Source: an uncultured Pseudomonadota bacterium (GTDB lineage Bacteria > Pseudomonadota > Gammaproteobacteria > Burkholderiales > SG8-39). From it: a stretch of DNA of 33,978 bases. The translations under genes and the position numbers were made by a program. Below the pieces are notes generated by a model. The model had not been told where the DNA came from and searched no databases. It saw only the letters and a program-made list of their open reading frames with translations. Where the stretch lies: positions 1 to 33,978 of the forward strand of contig CAITSH010000133.1 of NCBI GenBank assembly GCA_903895005.1. The letters are read 5' to 3'. Below, piece after piece: positions 1 to 7,814 of the stretch (positions are counted from its first letter, which is position 1; each line of letters begins with the position of its first letter).

Positions 1-2
1 AG

Positions 3-1373
3 CGCTTCGGGCTGAACCACGTCGAAATGTCCGCGATGATGCTGCACGATTGGGGGCTTCCGGAGCTGTTTGTCGATGCCATCCGCTCCGTATCGGGGCA
101 GTTTCGCGGGCACGACCAGGTGTCCGAGCGCGTTCGGGTGATTCAGGGTGGTCTCATGCTGGCCGACGCGCTGGCCGCTTTTTGCCTTTCCGACGGCGCG
201 CACAGGCGCGAGCAACTTCCGGTGTTGCTCGCCGACGCGGGCCGGGCCGGCATCGACGCGGAGACGATGAGCACGCTCGCCGGTGAAATCGCGGTGCAAT
301 GGCGTGAGTGGGGTCATGTCCTCAGTGTGGCAACAACGGATACCGGCGACCTCGTGCGCGAATTGCGCCAGTGCGATACCGAAGCGGCGCGGCCCGATGA
401 ACAGTCCGGAACGGTGGTGCCGCTGCGTATCCTGGTTGCCGACGCCGATACGGCTGGGCGTGGTGTGTTGAAGACTACGCTTGAGGCCGCCGGGCATATC
501 GTCGAAATGGTGCGAAACGGCAGTGAAGCGCTGGGCGTTGCGCTTGAATTCAGGCCGCAGGTCCTGATCGCGGACCTGGCATTGCCGGAAATGGACGGTC
601 ACGCCTTGTGCCGGGCCATGCGCGAAACCGGTCTGGGACGCAATCTCTATGTTTTCCTGCTTTCGGATTCGGCCGGTGAGATGGAGCTTGATGAGGCATT
701 TTCCGCGGGGGCCGATGATTTCATCACCAAGCCGCTCGTACCGCGCATGCTTCACGCGCGCCTTCGTGCCGCCCGCCGCGTTATCGACCAGCAGCAGCAG
801 ATGGTGTCCGATATCCAGACCATACGCACGCTTGCGACCGAGCTGGCGACCAACAACCGCCGCCTGCAGCAGGCGGCGGCGACCGACCCGCTTACTGCCC
901 TGCCCAACCGCCGCTACATGATGGAGCGGCTGGTCCAGGCCTGGGCTTCGTCGGAGCGCCGGCAGACACCTTTGTCGTGCATTGCCATCGATCTGGACCA
1001 TTTCAAGCGCATCAACGACACCCTGGGGCACGCTGCAGGCGACGCGGCACTTCGCCATGCAGCCGGCGTGCTGCGTTCGAAAGCCAGGCTGCAGGATCTG
1101 GTTTGCCGCACCGGCGGGGAGGAATTCCTGGTGATTTGCCCGGACATTGACATCAACGAGGCCCTGCTGTGCGCAGACCGCCTCCGCCAGGCCGTGGCTG
1201 CATCGCAATTCAGCTACGGCAAGGGCAGCATGCCGATGACGCTCAGCGCCGGAGTGGCATGTAACACTGCTGGAATATCCGACGTGGAGTCGCTGCTGCG
1301 CGAGGCCGATCGGGCGCTATACCAAGCCAAGGCCTCCGGACGTGACCGTGTGATGCTGGCCGGCCAGCGCTGA
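3..1373 (+). CDS. HDOD-REC-GGDEF diguanylate cyclase, 5' partial
   Basis: The reading frame is open from base 3, and the residues before the first in-window ATG (27) continue an HDOD-type helix (FGLNHVEMSAMMLHDWGLP), so the true start lies upstream. Numbered from that ATG, residues 1-100 are the end of an HDOD domain. Residues about 134-250 are a receiver domain with phospho-acceptor D183 and the usual lysine in ITKPL. Residues about 285-448 are a GGDEF domain with an intact GGEEF signature at 363-367. An RxxD product-inhibition site (354-357, RLQD) sits exactly five residues before it. By family knowledge this should make c-di-GMP from GTP under control of receiver phosphorylation and feed back through the I-site. 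The gene ends convergent with the next c-di-GMP gene. Confidence 0.93.
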   Translation, partial: RFGLNHVEMSAMMLHDWGLPELFVDAIRSVSGQFRGHDQVSERVRVIQGGLMLADALAAFCLSDGAHRREQLPVLLADAGRAGIDAETMSTLAGEIAVQWREWGHVLSVATTDTGDLVRELRQCDTEAARPDEQSGTVVPLRILVADADTAGRGVLKTTLEAAGHIVEMVRNGSEALGVALEFRPQVLIADLALPEMDGHALCRAMRETGLGRNLYVFLLSDSAGEMELDEAFSAGADDFITKPLVPRMLHARLRAARRVIDQQQQMVSDIQTIRTLATELATNNRRLQQAAATDPLTALPNRRYMMERLVQAWASSERRQTPLSCIAIDLDHFKRINDTLGHAAGDAALRHAAGVLRSKARLQDLVCRTGGEEFLVICPDIDINEALLCADRLRQAVAASQFSYGKGSMPMTLSAGVACNTAGISDVESLLREADRALYQAKASGRDRVMLAGQR

Positions 1374-1656
1374 CCTGCAATCCGTCACGCCACGCGGCGT
1401 TCATCGGTCTGGATACGGTGCGTCGCATATTCAAAGGGGATTGTGCCAAATGCCGGGTGGACGGAGGGCCCGTGGAGGGACCATCATTTTCTTCAATCTG
1501 GCGGATCGGTAGATGGACGCCTGGCCGGATCGCGTGGAAGTGCTGCAATAGCGGTTTGGCGCGCACGAAAGCGACTGTGATCCCCCGGGGGGGGGCGTTA
1601 CAATGCCGGCGGGGATCCGGGGTCAATGGCTGGAAAGCCACGCCTGGTGCGGTTTT

Positions 1657-3429
1657 TCAGGCGATACCGCCGATGGCGGCCCAGTCCTGCATGTTGACAA
1701 CCTTGGGCGTCGATGAGAGTTGGCGCGGGCTGCGTTCGAGCAGCGCAAGAAAGTCTGCCGGTTCGATCGGTTTGCTGAAGTAGTAACCCTGCATCCGGTC
1801 GCAACCCTGTTCGCACAGGTACTCAAATTGTTCGCGCGTCTCCACGCCCTCGGCAATGATCCGAAGCTTGAGTGTTTTCCCCAGTGAAGTGATTGCCTGG
1901 ACGATGGCGGCATCGTCGGAATCGACCGAGATGTCGCGCACAAAGGAGCGGTCGATCTTGAGCGTGTCGATTGGAAACCGCTTGAGGTAGGAGAGCGAGG
2001 AGTAACCGGTGCCAAAGTCGTCGATGGAAATGCTGATGCCCATGTTCTTGAAACGGCGCAATGTCTGGATCGCGGCGTCTGCACTTTGCATTGCCACCGT
2101 TTCTGTGATTTCTAGTTCAAGATTGCGCGCGTTAATCCCGGTGTCACGCAGGATTTGTTCGATGTGGGCGGCAAGGCTGTCTTGCTTGAATTGGGCAGCA
2201 GAAACGTTCACCGAAACGGACAGTCCGTCGTAACCAAGGTCGTGCCACTGGCGCAGTTGTTCGCAGGCCTGACGCGCGACCCATTCGCCAATGCTATGGA
2301 TCAGGCCGGTTTCGTCTGCGAGCGGGATGAACTGGTCCGGCGGTATGATGCCCAGCTCGGGGTGTCGCCAGCGGATCAAGGCCTCGGCGCTGACGATGCG
2401 CCGTGTTTTCATGTCGATGATGGGCTGATAGACGAGAAACAGCTGCTTGCGCGCGATCGCGTGGCGCAGGTCGTTCTCCAGTTGCAGGCGTTTGGACGAA
2501 CTGTGGTTGAGCTCGGTCTGGTAAAGCTGGAATTGGTTACGGCCCTGTTTTTTGACGGCGAACATGGCGCTCTCGGCATTCTTGAGTAGCGTCTGGGCTT
2601 CGCCGCCGTGCTGTGGATGCAGGCTGACGCCGATACTCACCGTGATGAAAAATTCCTGCCCGTGTTGGACAAAGGCCGGCGCGAAGCGCTGCATGATGCG
2701 CTCGGCCAGCGTGAGTACCGCAACCGAGTCTTCGATATGGCTGGCAAAGACCGCGAACTCGTCCTGCCCGAGTCTCGCCACCAGGTCCGACCGGCTCATG
2801 CACGCCTGCAGGCGGGAGGCCACCTGGCGCATCAGCCCGTCCCCGGTCGGATAGCCGAAGGAATCGTTGATACGCATGAAACGGTCGAGGTCGATGTAAA
2901 GCAGGGCGCCCGAGCAGGCCGGCGTGTCGGTGCGCTTGAGCCTGCGGTCGAGCTGCTCGCAAAACATGTTGCGGTTTGGCAGCCCGGTCAGCTCGTCGTA
3001 GTTGGCGATCTTTGAAATGGAGTTTTCGGCCTGATTCTTGTCGCGGCGCAGCTTGGCGTGTTCTAGTTCGCGCCTGATCACCGGCAGCATCCGTTCGGGG
3101 GTGTTTTTATAGACAAAGTCGCGGGCGCCGTTTTGCATGGCCGAAATGCCCAGTTCCTGCTCAAGATTGCCCGAATAGATGACAAACGGGGTTTCGCTGT
3201 TGTGTTCGCGCAGTATTCGCAGTGCCTCCACCGAGTCGAAACCTGGCATGGAGTGGTCGGAAATGACCAGGTCCCATTCACGCCGAGTCAGGGCGGCGCG
3301 CATATCTGCTGCACTGTCTACGCGCTGGAATTCGCAACCTGCTTCCATGCGCTTTATTTGTGCGCTTAGCAGGAATGCGTCGTCTTCCGAGTCGTCGACT
3401 ATCAGGATCTTGGGATTTGGTTCTTCCAT
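1657..3429 (-). CDS. REC-GGDEF-EAL c-di-GMP signalling protein
   Basis: A 590-residue protein with a receiver domain at 1-125 (D58 in ISDHSMPG), a GGDEF domain at about 140-305 and an EAL domain at about 312-565. The GGDEF signature is altered to GQDEF (221-225) and lacks an RxxD I-site, so cyclase activity is doubtful; such domains often only bind GTP. The EAL domain keeps its catalytic set: E349 in EAL, the ELEITE block, the D470-D471 pair in DDFGTG, K491 and D493 in KID, and E527 in EGVE. The expected net activity is therefore c-di-GMP phosphodiesterase, controlled by phosphorylation of the receiver. No cognate kinase is adjacent. The ATG at 3429 is kept because the receiver begins a few residues after it (PKILIVDDSEDD). 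Confidence 0.93.
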   Translation of the reverse strand: MEEPNPKILIVDDSEDDAFLLSAQIKRMEAGCEFQRVDSAADMRAALTRREWDLVISDHSMPGFDSVEALRILREHNSETPFVIYSGNLEQELGISAMQNGARDFVYKNTPERMLPVIRRELEHAKLRRDKNQAENSISKIANYDELTGLPNRNMFCEQLDRRLKRTDTPACSGALLYIDLDRFMRINDSFGYPTGDGLMRQVASRLQACMSRSDLVARLGQDEFAVFASHIEDSVAVLTLAERIMQRFAPAFVQHGQEFFITVSIGVSLHPQHGGEAQTLLKNAESAMFAVKKQGRNQFQLYQTELNHSSSKRLQLENDLRHAIARKQLFLVYQPIIDMKTRRIVSAEALIRWRHPELGIIPPDQFIPLADETGLIHSIGEWVARQACEQLRQWHDLGYDGLSVSVNVSAAQFKQDSLAAHIEQILRDTGINARNLELEITETVAMQSADAAIQTLRRFKNMGISISIDDFGTGYSSLSYLKRFPIDTLKIDRSFVRDISVDSDDAAIVQAITSLGKTLKLRIIAEGVETREQFEYLCEQGCDRMQGYYFSKPIEPADFLALLERSPRQLSSTPKVVNMQDWAAIGGIA

Positions 3430-3968
3430 GCCTCACTCCAGGATGCGCAGGGGGAATGCGTGGAGGCCGACCGGCCAATCCGGTTCTTTCATGACCTCCA
3501 AGTCTCTTATCGACAGGCCCCGGGTAAACATGAGTTTAATTAGCGGGGTAAGTTTGAATTACGGTGTGACAAGTTTACTCACCGGTGGGGGCATTCGTTA
3601 TCGGTATGAATTGAAGGGGGAAATTCCCGTTTTCATGGGTTGTCATGATGGATATCGGGCGGCAAGACGGGATTGCTTAAGGTTTTTTGGGTGGATTCAG
3701 CTGAATGTTTGGCGAAACGCGATATGAATCTTGCCGGGGTCTCGAATCATCGTTGCCAAGCATTTGGGTGAATCGTTTCGACAGCCTCAAGTCGGGCGTG
3801 CTTACTGCCGATACAAAGGGGGGATGTCGCGGTTCGGCAAATTGGTCGGGCGCAAGGCCCGAAGCTGCGTATTCAGGTTTATCGAATCAAGTGTGTCGCG
3901 TTTTAGCCAGGATCCGGAAATCTCCGGCGAGGATTGCCGTCTTAACGAATCGGAAACAAAAAAGCCCC
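3430..3968. other. intergenic region between divergent c-di-GMP genes
   Basis: There are 539 bases with no convincing gene; short open frames here show no family resemblance. The part at 3520-3760 is less GC-rich than its surroundings, which suits promoters for both flanking genes. A GCCGATAC box at 3807-3814 resembles a sigma-28 minus-10 element. Next come GGCAAA (3836-3841), GGGCGCAAGGCC (3848-3859), a small hairpin with arms 3846-3851 and 3857-3862, and a five-pair hairpin with arms 3914-3918 and 3923-3927. A structured leader is possible but not demonstrated. Confidence 0.5.
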
Positions 3969-4847
3969 ATGACCGCCACCCTCCTTGAAGCATCACCGCC
4001 CGCCGCCGAGGTTCTTGACCGCGAGGCAAAAAAAATTGTCAGCGATATCGGCATTCCACCGTGTCCTGCGATCCTGACCAAGCTGCTGCGTGAAAGCAAC
4101 GAAGACGAACCGGACTTCGGGCGCATCGGAAGGCTGATCAGCAGTGATGTGAGCCTTGCTGCGGCGATGCTAAAGACGGTGAACTCCCCGTTTTACGGAC
4201 TGGGCCGAAAGGCGACGTCAATCCAGCAAGCCCTGGTGCTGCTTGGCCTGCAAAATGTCACCCGGCTGATCACCGGCCTGCTGTTGCGACAAGTCTTCGC
4301 CGTATCGAACAGTACGGTCATGGAGCATTTTTGGTCGGTGTCCTCGCGCGTGGCGGCGATTACCGCGCATCTTGCTCGCAACCTGCGTTGTGCCGACCGC
4401 GATGAGGCCTACACCTTCGGGCTGTTTCGCGATTGCGGCATGCCCCTGATGGCGTGCAAGTTCCCCGATTACGCCGATCTGCTGGAAAAAGATCCCTGCG
4501 CGCACGAACAGGCGCTGCTTGATGCCGAGGAGAACCGTTACGCCGTGACCCATGCGCTGGTCGGATATCACATGGCGAGCAGCTGGTTTTTGTCCCCGGC
4601 CCTTTGCCAGGCGATTCTCCATCACCACGATGCCGGCGCGTTAAAACGGGACGGCGAAACGCTGAAGGGACGGCAGTTGGTTGCGCTGGGCATGCTCGCC
4701 GAACACATTGATGCGCTGCTGGCAGACGAAAAGGCCGCCTTCAATCCGGTGTGGATTGGCGTCTCCGGGCAGGTGTTTGAGTGCCTTGGCATCGGCGAGG
4801 ACGACCTGCCGCGCCTGCGTTCCAGCGTAATCGAGATGGATACCTGA
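3969..4847 (+). CDS. HDOD domain protein
   Basis: 292 residues from the ATG at 3969. The frame stays open further upstream, but that part has no domain resemblance, so the extension is probably untranslated. Residues about 20-220 form an HDOD domain, a non-catalytic relative of HD phosphohydrolases; the stretch SSDVSLAAAMLKTVNSPFYG and the following LLGLQNVTRLITGLLL are typical. HDOD proteins act in signalling, often alongside c-di-GMP, chemotaxis or pilus control, without a known reaction of their own. The gene is followed after 55 bases by a degenerate EAL gene on the same strand, so the pair may act as separate subunits of what other bacteria make as an EAL-HDOD fusion (YuxH/CdgJ type). 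The ribosome site is weak (GGAAAC about 15 bases upstream). Confidence 0.85.
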   Translation: MTATLLEASPPAAEVLDREAKKIVSDIGIPPCPAILTKLLRESNEDEPDFGRIGRLISSDVSLAAAMLKTVNSPFYGLGRKATSIQQALVLLGLQNVTRLITGLLLRQVFAVSNSTVMEHFWSVSSRVAAITAHLARNLRCADRDEAYTFGLFRDCGMPLMACKFPDYADLLEKDPCAHEQALLDAEENRYAVTHALVGYHMASSWFLSPALCQAILHHHDAGALKRDGETLKGRQLVALGMLAEHIDALLADEKAAFNPVWIGVSGQVFECLGIGEDDLPRLRSSVIEMDT

Positions 4848-4902
4848 ACGCGCCCCCGGCCGGATTCAACATGGACGCTTTACCTAAAAAAGGTCGTTAC
4901 TG

Positions 4903-5673
4903 ATGGATCGTGAAGAATTCGGGCAGAAGGAAACCGCAGATCGGCTGATCGCGGCGCTGCGCCAAGAGGAGTTCGTCCTTTATGCGCAGCCGATCGTGCC
5001 GGTGGTGCCTGATGCGGATGAGCCGGTTTTTCAGGAAATTCTGGTGCGATTTCTGGAGGAGGAGGAAAAGCTCCTGCCGCCGGGAAGCTTCATACCGATA
5101 CTAGAGGGGTATCGCCTGATGCCCTATCTGGATCGCTGGGTGGTGAACCGGGCGGTGCGCACAATGCGCACGTTGCGCCGTGCCAATGCCCAAATCAGGC
5201 TGCCGCGCAACGGCATCAACCTGTCGTCGGACACCCTGCAAGATAATAATTTTGCCCCTTTCGTGGTGAAACAGATTTCCGCCGCAGGTATTCCGGGTGA
5301 GTGCATTTCATTCGAAATCATGTGCTCCGATGCGTTGCGCCTGCCCGACCGGGTGCGCGCGTTCGCGGGGCATGTTAAGCCTGTCGGGTGCAGTTTTACC
5401 GTGGCATCCTATGACGGTGAATCCGCGTCGCTCGACATGCTCAAGTTGGTGACGCCGGATTTTGTAAAGATCCGAAGCGGTCTGATCGGCCGCATGGACC
5501 GCGATGCGATGGCCGCCGCGCGCGTGGATGCGCTCAATCGCCGGTGCCATTCCATGGGCATCCGCACCATTGCCGAACACGTGGAACGCCCGGAAACCCT
5601 GGAGATATTGCGCCAGGCCGGCGTTGATTTCGCGCAGGGCTTCCTGGTCGGATGTCCTGCACCGATGGACTGA
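4903..5673 (+). CDS. degenerate EAL domain protein, probably non-catalytic
   Basis: 256 residues with an EAL fold over nearly the whole length. EAL is EIL (45-47). N106 and E138 remain, but the metal-binding aspartate pair of DDFGTG aligns to A168-S169 in VASYDGESAS, and the KID motif has become KIR (189-191). E225 of the EGVE motif is kept as EHVE. Loss of the metal-binding aspartates argues against phosphodiesterase activity; by analogy it may bind c-di-GMP or a protein partner. The ATG has an AAGG ribosome site about nine bases upstream (4890-4893). It follows the HDOD gene and probably shares its transcript. Confidence 0.88.
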   Translation: MDREEFGQKETADRLIAALRQEEFVLYAQPIVPVVPDADEPVFQEILVRFLEEEEKLLPPGSFIPILEGYRLMPYLDRWVVNRAVRTMRTLRRANAQIRLPRNGINLSSDTLQDNNFAPFVVKQISAAGIPGECISFEIMCSDALRLPDRVRAFAGHVKPVGCSFTVASYDGESASLDMLKLVTPDFVKIRSGLIGRMDRDAMAAARVDALNRRCHSMGIRTIAEHVERPETLEILRQAGVDFAQGFLVGCPAPMD

Positions 5674-5771
5674 AGGCCTGATGCTGACGCACGATCGCGC
5701 ATCCTCCCCGTGTATCTGCGATGCCCTGACCTGGGGGCGGGAGCGCTATCTCCCTGCAGCTGGCATGTCCC

Positions 5772-6674
5772 TTAGCCGATATGGGACTGGTGGTTTTGCA
5801 GGTACCAGGCGGCGACTTCTTCGCGCGTTGTCCACCAGACATCATCCCGGCTTTTCGCGTGGGTGAGGAAATCCCGGAAGAACTGCATGCGGTGGGGATG
5901 TCCCGAGATGTGAGGGTGAAGGCCTATGTTCATCATCTTGCCGGTGAGGGCGCTCTCGCGATAAAGCTCGTCAAACTGGCCGCACAGCATGTCCAGCGCG
6001 TCGCGGCTGGTCATGGCCCGGCGGTGGAAGAACGTGAAGTCGTTGATCTCGATCGAGTAGGGCACGTTGACGATGGGGCCTGACGCCGTCTGGACCAGGT
6101 AGGGCTGGTCGTCGTTCATGTAGTCGCACATGAAAATGAGGCCGGCTGCGGCAAGAATATCCGGCGTATGCAGGGTGCTTCGCAGCGACGAGGACAACCA
6201 TCCCCGCGCCTTTTTACCGACGGTTTCTTCGTAGACGCGCAGGGTTTCGGCAATCAGCTTGCGCTCGCCCGGTTCGTCAAAGGCGAAGGCCGGCAGCAAT
6301 TCGCCCTGCTCGTAGTTGTGCGCCACGAGCTCCCAGCCGCGCGCCTTCACGTGCTCGATGATCTCGCGCCGTTCCAAAGCCGTTTTGGCGTTCATGGTTA
6401 CCGAAAGGGGCACGCCCGCCTGCTCAAACACGTCGAACAGGCGCCATACGCCGACGCGCTGGCCGTACTCGCGCCAGGTGAAATTGGGGAAGTCGGCGAC
6501 ATTGGCCGGCATCGGGTCGGGCAACATGGGCGGGCCGCCGGCGTAGTAGGGCTTGTTGCCCTCCTTGACGAGGTCCCAGAACTCGCAGTTCATGGTGATG
6601 ATGACGGCAAGGCGCTTGTTGCCCGGCCACTTGAGTGGTTTGCGGCGGGTTATGGGAACCCAGTCGTAGGACAT
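5772..6674 (-). CDS. polysaccharide deacetylase superfamily protein (allantoinase PuuE-like subgroup)
   Basis: 300 residues from the ATG at 6674. The frame is open upstream, but the sequence starts to look like the family only at MSYDWVPITRRKPLKWPGNK. The NodB-type fold is indicated by RLAVIITMNCEFW (21-33), a central GWELVAHNYEQGE (113-125), GWLSSSLRST (158-167) and the LHPHISGHPHR block (252-262) typical of PuuE-like amidohydrolases in this superfamily. The classical His-x3-His metal pair is not present; it reads H119-N-Y-E-Q, so the metal site or even the chemistry may differ. There is no signal peptide, so it should be cytoplasmic. Such proteins often sit near Bug receptors and small-molecule catabolic genes, which suggests hydrolysis of a cyclic amide or similar C-N bond rather than a polysaccharide. 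Confidence 0.82.
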   Translation of the reverse strand: MSYDWVPITRRKPLKWPGNKRLAVIITMNCEFWDLVKEGNKPYYAGGPPMLPDPMPANVADFPNFTWREYGQRVGVWRLFDVFEQAGVPLSVTMNAKTALERREIIEHVKARGWELVAHNYEQGELLPAFAFDEPGERKLIAETLRVYEETVGKKARGWLSSSLRSTLHTPDILAAAGLIFMCDYMNDDQPYLVQTASGPIVNVPYSIEINDFTFFHRRAMTSRDALDMLCGQFDELYRESALTGKMMNIGLHPHISGHPHRMQFFRDFLTHAKSRDDVWWTTREEVAAWYLQNHQSHIG

Positions 6675-6738
6675 GTGTGTATTCCGGATTGAGTGAGATG
6701 CGAAGGAGTGGCGGGGGAGCGTGCCATCGATTGAATAT

Positions 6739-6746
6739 TGTATACA
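6739..6746. promoter_or_regulatory. TGTATACA palindrome, possible GntR-type operator
   Basis: A perfect eight-base palindrome inside ATTGTATACAC, 65 bases before the deacetylase-like gene. Many GntR-family regulators of the FadR type bind TTGTATACAA-like sites. Read on the minus strand, TACAAT (6742 to 6737) also matches five of six bases of a minus-10 box, so the site could overlap the promoter. The assignment is tentative; no GntR gene is in the window. Confidence 0.3.
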
Positions 6747-6940
6747 CCGGCGGGCCGCCGATCGGGTTTTGACGATCCCTATTTTTGTTGTGTCCCGGTG
6801 CGCTTTAATTATGATGCATGGGTAAAATGCGTGAATCGCTTTTCCATTTCCCTGTTTTGTCTCCCCCCTTGCCGTCGCTCTGGGGGGGGCGGGTAGCGCA
6901 ACGCGGCATCCGGTTTTTTTCATAGATAGGAGGTGGGGAA

Positions 6941-7672
6941 ATGTCGCGCCTGTTCGTGGTATTCCTGTTGTCCGTTGTCATCCCGTCGGCGCACGCGCTC
7001 ACGTTTTATACTGAATCGAACCCGCCGATGAATTTCACGGCCAATGGCAAGGTGTCGGGTTGGGCGACCGACGTGGTTGTCGAAGTGGCCAAGCGGGCTG
7101 GCTTGGCCCCGGAGATTGTCCTGGGGCAGTGGGATGACGGCTATGCGCGCGCCAGGGACCAGGCGGATACGTGCATTTTCTCGGCCGTGCGCAGGCCCGA
7201 GCGATTCAAGCTGTTCCAGTGGGTGGGCCCGCTCGGGCGTTCGCGCTACTCCGCTTTTGCGCTTGAGGCGTTTTCGCAAAAGCTCACGCGGGTCGATGAC
7301 CTCAAGGCGTTTCGCATCGGGGTTGTCGATGACGCGCGCGCCGCCTACCTGCGGCAACGCGGGTTTCCCAACATTGTCCTGTCGTACTCGGATGAAACCA
7401 TTCCCGGCAGGCTCACCCTCGATCCGGCGCGTGCCGACGGTGTCGATCTCTGGGTGACAGGTGCCGCTGGCGCAAAAATGGTCTCGGGCGCGCAAGGCGT
7501 CAAGGCGATCAAGGAGGTGTTTCCGGATATCCTCAGCCAGGATTACTGGCTGGCCTGCAATCTCCAGGTGCCGGTCGAGACCATTCGCGCCATGATGGGG
7601 GCTTTGCAGGAAATGCAAAAGGACGGCACGCTGAAAAAGCTGTCTGATCCGACGCGCTTCCTGGCGCAATAA
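6941..7672 (+). CDS. periplasmic solute-binding protein, SBP_bac_3 family
   Basis: 243 residues. Residues 1-19 form a signal peptide (MSRLFVVFLLSVVIPSAHA), and the mature part begins LTFYTESNPPMNF, the usual opening of amino-acid-type binding proteins (TE.. PPMNF). GKVSGWATDVVVEVAKRAG and DLKAFRIGVVDDARAAYL are further family landmarks. A strong ribosome site (AGGAGGTGGGG, 6929-6939) precedes the ATG. No ABC permease or ATPase gene follows; instead the next four genes are signalling proteins, so it may serve as an external ligand sensor for the kinase at 9035 rather than as part of a transporter. That link is inference from position. Confidence 0.85.
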   Translation: MSRLFVVFLLSVVIPSAHALTFYTESNPPMNFTANGKVSGWATDVVVEVAKRAGLAPEIVLGQWDDGYARARDQADTCIFSAVRRPERFKLFQWVGPLGRSRYSAFALEAFSQKLTRVDDLKAFRIGVVDDARAAYLRQRGFPNIVLSYSDETIPGRLTLDPARADGVDLWVTGAAGAKMVSGAQGVKAIKEVFPDILSQDYWLACNLQVPVETIRAMMGALQEMQKDGTLKKLSDPTRFLAQ

Positions 7673-7814
7673 TCGCGGCACGACGGCGGACGCGCCCGCA
7701 GCCCGGGTGCCCCGCCTGTGCAGGGCTGATGCACGCAGCATGGCAAGTCGGCTAGAATCGACGCAGGGGCGATACGTTCCCGAACCCTTGATCGCAAGAC
7801 TGCTTGTGAGACCG

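Noticed and set aside
1587..1595. Nine-G run between two convergent genes, as a phase-variation tract
   Set aside because: It lies outside both coding regions and downstream of both genes, so a length change would not switch either of them.
3705..3968. N-terminal extension of the HDOD protein
   Set aside because: The frame is open, but the translated stretch has no domain resemblance and the HDOD fold begins after the ATG at 3969.
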